Shown piece by piece: positions 59,051 through 64,000 of a stretch of 64,000 bases of DNA; within the stretch, counting starts at the first letter, position 1; the number at the start of each line of letters is the position of its first letter. Under the pieces are notes generated by a model that saw only the letters and a list, made by a program, of their open reading frames with translations, was not told where the DNA came from and did not search any database. The DNA is from VRUE01 sp963714155 (GTDB lineage Bacteria; Actinomycetota; Thermoleophilia; Solirubrobacterales; 70-9). The stretch spans positions 1,922,001-1,986,000 of the forward strand of contig OY970236.1 of NCBI GenBank assembly GCA_963714155.1. Direction: 5' to 3'. Position numbers and translations under genes: made by a program.

Positions 59051-59554
59051 CTACCTGTCGCCCAGGCGCTGCGTCATCGCGGCCGAGACAGGGCCCGGAA
59101 CGAGGTCGGAAACGTCGCCGCCGAAGGTCGCCATTTCCTTCACTCCGGTCGAGGAAAGGAAGCTGTACTGCGGCGAAGCGATCATGTAGATGCTCTCGAT
59201 CCCGGGGTCGAGCTTGCGGTTGAGCTGGGCCATCTCGAACTCGTACTCGAAGTCGGAGATCGCCCGCAGGCCCTTGACGATCGCCCGCGCACCGGATTCG
59301 CGAGCGAACTCGACCAGCAGGTTGGAGAAGATCCGCGCCTCGACGTTGCCGAGGCCGGCGGTCGCTTCTTCGATCAAGCCCTTGCGCTCCTCGGCGGTGA
59401 AGAGCGTCTTGTCCTTGCGCATCGGGTTGTTGACGATGCCGACCACGACGCGCTCGAAGACCTCGGAGCTGCGGGTGATGATGTCGATGTGCCCGTTGGT
59501 GACCGGGTCGTAGCTGCCCGGGCAGACGACGGTGCCGTCGCGCTGCTCGGTCAT
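59051..59554 (-). CDS. coaD: Phosphopantetheine adenylyltransferase
   Basis: 167 residues. Fourth step of coenzyme A synthesis. Nucleotidyltransferase motif (T/H)xGH in CPGSYDPVTNGHIDIITRSSEVF, then VVGIVNNPMRKDKTLFTAEERKGLI, GLRAISDFEYEFEMAQLNRKLDPGIESIYM and the SST motif in YSFLSSTGVKEMATFGGDVSDLVP. Its ATG overlaps the rsmD stop (TGATG). Confidence 0.97.
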   Translation of the reverse strand: MTEQRDGTVVCPGSYDPVTNGHIDIITRSSEVFERVVVGIVNNPMRKDKTLFTAEERKGLIEEATAGLGNVEARIFSNLLVEFARESGARAIVKGLRAISDFEYEFEMAQLNRKLDPGIESIYMIASPQYSFLSSTGVKEMATFGGDVSDLVPGPVSAAMTQRLGDR

Positions 59555-60099
59555 CAGGCGGCGCTCCCGTAGATCGAGACGTCGGCGGCGCCGTAGCGGC
59601 GCTGGCGCAGGCGCGGCAGCGAGTCGATGCGGAGCGGCCGGCGGGCGCCGCTCTCGACTATCGCCCGTCCCCCTTCGGAGAGAAGGCCGGGCAACCGGGT
59701 ATCGAGTTCCTGCCCCACGCGGTCGGCGAGTCTATAAGGGGCATCGATGAAGACGAGGTCGAAGATGGGCTTCTCCTCCCCGCCTTCGCGATTCTCCAAC
59801 CAGCGCGCGGCGTCGCTGCGGACCAGCTCAACCCGCTCGGAGAGACCAAGTCGCTCGATATTGCCGAGCGCCGCGCGGGTGTCGCGGTCGACCAGGGTGG
59901 CGCCGGCGGCGCCGCGCGAGAGCGCCTCGATCGCCAGGGCGCCGGTGCCGCAATAGAGATCCAGCACACGGGCACCGCTGACGCGATCTCCGAGCACCGA
60001 GAAGATCGCCTCGCGGGCGCGATCGGAGGTCGGCCGCACCTTCCAACCGCGCGGCGCGACCAGTTGCTGTCCACCGAGCTCTCCGGCAATCACTCTCAT
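59554..60099 (-). CDS. rsmD: 16S rRNA (guanine966-N2)-methyltransferase
   Basis: 181 residues. MRVIAGELGGQQLVAPRGWKVRPTSDRAREAIFSVLGDRVSGARVLDLYCGTGALAIEALSRGAAGATLVDRD is the RsmD signature with SAM motif I; the catalytic motif is FIDAPY (D-P-P-Y variant D-A-P-Y). Start at 60099 is chosen by family; the frame extends 50 codons into recG. It lies 4 nt after recG. Confidence 0.94.
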   Translation of the reverse strand: MRVIAGELGGQQLVAPRGWKVRPTSDRAREAIFSVLGDRVSGARVLDLYCGTGALAIEALSRGAAGATLVDRDTRAALGNIERLGLSERVELVRSDAARWLENREGGEEKPIFDLVFIDAPYRLADRVGQELDTRLPGLLSEGGRAIVESGARRPLRIDSLPRLRQRRYGAADVSIYGSAA

Positions 60100-60103
60100 C
60101 GGG

Positions 60104-62248
60104 TCACAGTGGTATCGGGTCGGCGGCGCCGGCGCCGAAGCGGCGGCGGGCGGCCTCGAGCAGGGGCCCGAGCTCGGGTGCCTCGAGTGAGCCGTGCTCG
60201 CGCAGCAAGGCAAGGACCTCTTCGCGGGCGGCTTCCAGCGCCGCCGCATCCTCGGGCAGTTCGGCGACGGCGAAGCGGGGCAGTCCGTGCTGGCGCGTGC
60301 CCAGCACCTCGCCCTCGCCGCGCAGGCCGAGGTCGACCTCGGCCAGCTTGAAGCCGTCGCTCTCGCGCTCGACCGCCTTCAGCCGCTGGCGCGCCAGCGC
60401 CCCGGCGTCTTCGGGAAAGAGCAGGCAGCAGGAGGCGTGCTCGCCGCGGCCGACCCGGCCGCGCAGCTGGTGCAGCTGCGAGATGCCGTAACGCTCGGCA
60501 CCCTCGATCACCATCACGGTTGCGTTCGGCACGTCGATGCCGACCTCGATCACCGTCGTCGCGACCAGGACGTCGGCTGCGCCCGCGGCAAACGTCTCCA
60601 TTGCCGCGGCCTTGTCGACGGAGCGCATCTGGCCGTGGATCACGCCGACGCGGAAGTCGCGCAGCTCGCCGGCCGCGAGTCGCTCGGCCTCTACCTCGGC
60701 GGCGCGGCCCTGCATTTTCTCCGACTCCTCGACCAGCGGGCAGACGACGAAGGCCTGCCTGCCCTCGCGCAGCTGGGCGCGGACGAACTCGTAGGCGCCA
60801 CCGCGCTCGTCCTCCTCGACGATCCGCGTCTGCACCGGCTTGCGCCCGGAGGGCAACTCGTGCAGGGCGGTGGTGTCGAGGTCGCCGTAGGCGGTCAGCG
60901 AGAGGGTGCGCGGGATCGGCGTGGCGGTCATGTGCAGGACGTGCGGTGCCATGCCCTCCACGCCCTTGGCGTCCAAGGCCTTGCGCTGGGCGACGCCAAA
61001 GCGGTGCTGCTCGTCGACCACGCAGAGGCCGAGGCGGGCGAACTCGACGGTCGGCTCGATCAGCGCGTGGGTGCCGACGATCAGGCCGAGCTCACCGTTG
61101 GCGAGGCGATCGAGCGCTTCCCGACGCCGCGCCGCCGGGGTGGCGCCGGTGAGCAGCGCGAATGGCGTCGCTGCTTCGGCCAGCAGCCTGCCGAGGGTGA
61201 CGGCGTGCTGCTCGGCGAGCGTCTCGGTCGGTGCCATCAGCACCGCCTGGAAGCCCGCTTCAAGCGCCCGCAGCATCGAGTACAGCGCCACCACCGTCTT
61301 GCCCGAGCCGACCTCGCCCATCAACAGCCGCTGCATCGGCTCGCCCGAGTCGAGGTCGGCATCGATCTCGTCGAAGGCCTTGAGCTGGTCGCGGGTCGGC
61401 TCGAACGGCAGCGACTCGATCCAGCGCCCGACGCTCTCCCCCGGCTTGCCCAGTCGCGGCGCCGGTCGGGCGACGCGGTGCGAGCGCTTGCGCGTCGCCA
61501 GGATCGCCTGGTAGAGGAAGAGCTCCTCGAAGCGCAGCCGCTCGCGCGCAACCTCGACTTCCTCGCCCGTCTCCGGGAAGTGCACGGCGTGGATCGCGTC
61601 CGCCGCGCCGGCAAGCGCGCGGCGGGCGCGCAACTCGGCGGGCAACGGCTCGAGCACGTTGCCGACCGAGCGAATCGCCTGCTCCATCCATTGCCGCAGG
61701 CGCTGCGCTTTCAGCTGCTCGGTGCCGGGGTGGACCGGGACGAGGCCTTCGCTGGCGTCGCCGCTGAACTCGTATTCGGAGACGCGGAAGCCGCGTTTGT
61801 CGGCAGTGCCGGTAAGCAACATCTGCGTGCCTTCGGTCAGCTTCGAGGCCAACCAGGGCTGGTTGAACCAGCTCGCCCTCGTCGTGCCACTCTCGTCACC
61901 GACTTTGACGCTGAGGATCGAGAGACCACGGCGGCGGAAGGGACGAGCGGCGTTGGCGAGCACCTCGACGGCGATGCTTGCCTGCTGCTTCGGCTCGAGG
62001 CTCCCAACCGGGACGATCTGGCGATCGCGGTGGCGATGCGGAAAGCGGGTGAGCAGATCGCCGACGGTCGCGATACCCGCATCGGCCGCGATCTCGGCCA
62101 GCTTCGGCCCGACCCCCTCCAGCGCCTGCAGCGAGACGTCGAGGGCGCTCAGCCGCGGCCAGTGGAGCGGGGCATCGCGCAACTGCGCCTTGGTCAGCTC
62201 GCCGGTAGCAGCGAAGGCGCGCACTACTGGGCGGCGAGCAGCCACCAC
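60104..62248 (-). CDS. recG: ATP-dependent DNA helicase RecG
   Basis: 714 residues. N-terminal wedge/OB region (LEGVGPKLAEIAADAGIATVGDLLTRFPHRHRDR), then SF2 motifs: GEVGSGKTVVALYSML (I), VVDEQHRFGVAQR (II, DEQH), HMTATPIPRTLSLTAYGDLD (III), TVIEVGIDVPNATVMVIEGAERYGISQLHQLRGRVGRG (V-VI). Remodels stalled forks and D-loops. The frame overlaps the fakA-like gene by 25 nt; a slightly later GTG start is possible. Confidence 0.96.
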   Translation of the reverse strand: MVAARRPVVRAFAATGELTKAQLRDAPLHWPRLSALDVSLQALEGVGPKLAEIAADAGIATVGDLLTRFPHRHRDRQIVPVGSLEPKQQASIAVEVLANAARPFRRRGLSILSVKVGDESGTTRASWFNQPWLASKLTEGTQMLLTGTADKRGFRVSEYEFSGDASEGLVPVHPGTEQLKAQRLRQWMEQAIRSVGNVLEPLPAELRARRALAGAADAIHAVHFPETGEEVEVARERLRFEELFLYQAILATRKRSHRVARPAPRLGKPGESVGRWIESLPFEPTRDQLKAFDEIDADLDSGEPMQRLLMGEVGSGKTVVALYSMLRALEAGFQAVLMAPTETLAEQHAVTLGRLLAEAATPFALLTGATPAARRREALDRLANGELGLIVGTHALIEPTVEFARLGLCVVDEQHRFGVAQRKALDAKGVEGMAPHVLHMTATPIPRTLSLTAYGDLDTTALHELPSGRKPVQTRIVEEDERGGAYEFVRAQLREGRQAFVVCPLVEESEKMQGRAAEVEAERLAAGELRDFRVGVIHGQMRSVDKAAAMETFAAGAADVLVATTVIEVGIDVPNATVMVIEGAERYGISQLHQLRGRVGRGEHASCCLLFPEDAGALARQRLKAVERESDGFKLAEVDLGLRGEGEVLGTRQHGLPRFAVAELPEDAAALEAAREEVLALLREHGSLEAPELGPLLEAARRRFGAGAADPIPL

Positions 62249-63855
62249 CAGCTCGGCTGTCCACCGTCATGGGTCTCGAACTCGACGCCGTCGGGCACGT
62301 GCGGGTCGAGCTCGTCGAGCGCGATCGGGGCCTCCTGCCCACCGATCACGGTGACGATCTCGGCCCCCTCGGCCAGCTTCTCGATCGTCGCCGCCAGGGT
62401 CGTGCCCGCCCCTCCCCAGGCGACGATCTCCTCGCCGACGAAACCGACCGCGTCGCCCTTGCGAAAGCGCCCCTGCGCGTCATCGCGAGCGGCCGGGGCG
62501 ACGCCGCCATCGGCGATCGTGCCGAGCGTGTCCTCGAGACGCTCGGCGTTCTCATCGACCGCCGCGTCCGGGTCGAGCTCGACCAGCGTCAGCAGGCTCT
62601 TTTGCAGCGAGGTCGCCGCGACCACCCGGGCCGGCTTCTCGGAGAGCTCGCAGGCGCGCTCGGCGGCCATGATCACGTTCGAGGAGCTGGGAAAGACGAG
62701 CACTTCCTCGGCCGGCACCTGGTGGATGCCGGCGAGCAGCTCGTAGGTCGACGGGTTGAGCGTCTCGCCACCGGGAACGACGTGGGCCCCGAGCTCGGCA
62801 AAGAGTCGCTCGAGGCCCTCGCCGGCGGCGACGGCGACGGCGCCGCTGCGGCCGCCCTCGAGCCGGGCACGGCGCTCGGCGATCTGCTCGCGCATATCGG
62901 CGACGTCGAGGTTGGTCACCTTGCCGGCGTCCTCGAAGAGGGCGACCGCGGCCTCGGGGTCGTCGGTGTGGACGTGGACCTTGAGCGTCACCTCGTCACC
63001 GACCACGAGCACCGAGTCGCCAAGCCCCTCGAGTCGCGGCAGGAAGTCACGGCTGCTCAAGCCGGTGCCCGAGACGATGAAGTTGGTGCAGTAGCGGAAG
63101 CGGCTGTCCTCATGATGGGGCTGACTCAGCCGCGGCGCCTCGTGGTGGGAGACCTCGGGCACGGCGTCCTCGTCGCCGCGCAGACCGGCGACGACGCCGG
63201 CGAGGATCAGGACCAGGCCGTAGCCACCGGCATCGACGACGCCGGATTCGCGCAGGACGTCGAGCTGCTCCGGCGTGCGCTCCACCGCCCGCTGCCCGTC
63301 TTCGATCGCCCGCTCCAGCACTTCGGCGAGGACCGCATCCTGGAGCTCGTCGGGGACGCCCTGCTCGAGCCGCTGTTTGCCGGCGTCGAGGTGGGCGAGC
63401 TGGCGGGCGATCGAGTGGGCCATCTCGCGGAAGACGGTCAGCATCGTCCCCTCGGCCGGCTCACGGACCGAGTCGTAGGCGGCATCGGCGGCGCTGGCGA
63501 AGGCGGAGGCGACCAGCACGGGGTCGATCAGCTCGCCGGGCCGGCTCGCCAGCTCCTCGGCGGCGCCGCGGACGATCTGGCTGAGGATCACGCCGGAGTT
63601 GCCGCGGGCACCCATCAGCGCCGCCCGGGCCAGCGCCTGGACCAGCTGCGTGCGACCGACCTCGTCGACCTCGAGCCCGTCGAGGCGGTCGAGCTCCTCC
63701 ATCACCGCGCGCATCGTCATCGCCATGTTGTCGCCGGTATCGCCGTCGGCGACAGGGAAGACATTGAGGTCGTTGACCTCCTGGCGACGTGCCTCTAGAT
63801 GAGCGTAGGCAGAGCTGACGACGCGCCGGAAGCGCACGATGCTGGGATCGGGCAT
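62224..63855 (-). CDS. DAK2-domain fatty acid kinase-like protein (FakA/YloV)
   Basis: 543 residues. N-terminal DhaL/DAK2 domain: LNVFPVADGDTGDNMAMTMRAVMEEL (metal/ATP site DGDTGxN), MGARGNSGVILSQIVRG and the EPAEGTMLTVFREMA segment. The middle domain includes SRDFLPRLEGLGDSVLVVGDEVTLKVHVHTDDPEAAV and a C-terminal domain binds partners (FPSSSNVIMAAERACEL). FakA phosphorylates fatty acids bound by FakB for lipid synthesis. MPDPSIVRFRRVV at 63855 is the family start. Upstream of recG in the common yloV-recG order. Confidence 0.93.
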   Translation of the reverse strand: MPDPSIVRFRRVVSSAYAHLEARRQEVNDLNVFPVADGDTGDNMAMTMRAVMEELDRLDGLEVDEVGRTQLVQALARAALMGARGNSGVILSQIVRGAAEELASRPGELIDPVLVASAFASAADAAYDSVREPAEGTMLTVFREMAHSIARQLAHLDAGKQRLEQGVPDELQDAVLAEVLERAIEDGQRAVERTPEQLDVLRESGVVDAGGYGLVLILAGVVAGLRGDEDAVPEVSHHEAPRLSQPHHEDSRFRYCTNFIVSGTGLSSRDFLPRLEGLGDSVLVVGDEVTLKVHVHTDDPEAAVALFEDAGKVTNLDVADMREQIAERRARLEGGRSGAVAVAAGEGLERLFAELGAHVVPGGETLNPSTYELLAGIHQVPAEEVLVFPSSSNVIMAAERACELSEKPARVVAATSLQKSLLTLVELDPDAAVDENAERLEDTLGTIADGGVAPAARDDAQGRFRKGDAVGFVGEEIVAWGGAGTTLAATIEKLAEGAEIVTVIGGQEAPIALDELDPHVPDGVEFETHDGGQPSWWWLLAAQ

Positions 63856-63923
63856 CAGTCGAAATCTAACTGCCGGAGAGGCGATGCAATCCAACGGACG
63901 AGTTCGCTACGGTGCGACGCTCG

Positions 63924-64000
63924 ATGAGACGCTTCGCAACTTGGTGCACCGGGCACCGCAAGACCGTGATCATTGGCTGGATCGTCGCCCTGTTCGGGAC
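63924..64000 (+). CDS. MMPL/RND-type transporter, N-terminus only
   Basis: Only the first 25 codons lie in the window: MRRFATWCTGHRKTVIIGWI followed by VALFG. The basic start and a first TM of the W-C-x-x-H-R-K-x-V-x-x-G-W type match MMPL-family transporters. Too short for certainty; cut by the right edge. Confidence 0.55.
   Translation, partial: MRRFATWCTGHRKTVIIGWIVALFG

Noticed and set aside
60194..62746. 850-residue rightward frame
   Set aside because: Antisense to recG and the fakA-like gene; composition typical of a GC-driven shadow frame.

Overview
This window is a compact, strongly GC-rich bacterial chromosome segment. Codon usage dominated by GC-ending codons, GTG/TTG/CTG starts, an ECF41 sigma factor, a WhiG/FliA-type sigma factor, a WS/DGAT acyltransferase and an EF-G2-like protein point to Actinomycetota. 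My best guess is a deep-branching class such as Thermoleophilia (Solirubrobacterales-like). That placement is inference from gene content; no rRNA is present to confirm it.

Layout. 1-9.8 kb: murJ (cut by the left edge), rpsT, holA, a membrane-anchored low-complexity protein, comEC-comEA, a cupin, leuS, a SpoIIM-like membrane protein and tRNA-Ala. 9.8-16 kb: a saccharopine-dehydrogenase-like enzyme, a polytopic membrane protein, a SnoaL-like protein, then an ECF41 unit (AhpD-like target, sigma factor, MFS exporter) whose three genes carry the same promoter. 16-25.6 kb: an SF2 helicase, a secreted delta-60 repeat protein, the potassium transporter kup, a cupin, an alpha/beta-hydrolase/GT-B fusion and its divergent TetR regulator with a palindromic operator. 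25.6-31.3 kb: an accessory island bounded by an intact tRNA-Gly and a copy of that tRNA's 3' half, carrying hicBA, a membrane M48 metallopeptidase and a large NERD-nuclease/STAND-NTPase protein that resembles antiviral STAND (Avs) proteins. 31.4-44.6 kb: housekeeping genes (VOC protein, RNase HI, EF-G2-like, WhiG/FliA sigma, XerC/D, L,D-transpeptidase, MTHFS-like, hydrolase, ilvD, thiD, dprA, comM).

44.6-64 kb is one long, mostly leftward information-processing and cell-envelope block: fakA-like, recG, rsmD, coaD, a coiled-coil protein, DUF177, rpmF, plsX, acpP, rnc, smc, a WS/DGAT acyltransferase, ftsY, ffh, rpsP, khpA, trmD, rplS, lepB, rnhB, with yraN facing it. Many of these genes overlap by 1-4 nt and look translationally coupled. 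An MMPL-type transporter starts at the right edge.

The most notable points are the tRNA-Gly island with its NERD-STAND protein; the ECF41 regulon with three TGTCACA-N16-TGTC promoters; an SMC of 829 residues with no recognisable hinge; an RNase III with a changed metal-ligand residue; the hydrolase-glycosyltransferase fusion; a lepB that appears to start with CTG; and a pair of long hairpins sharing a 48-bp core in opposite orientations. No CRISPR array, transposase, rRNA or island integrase was seen.
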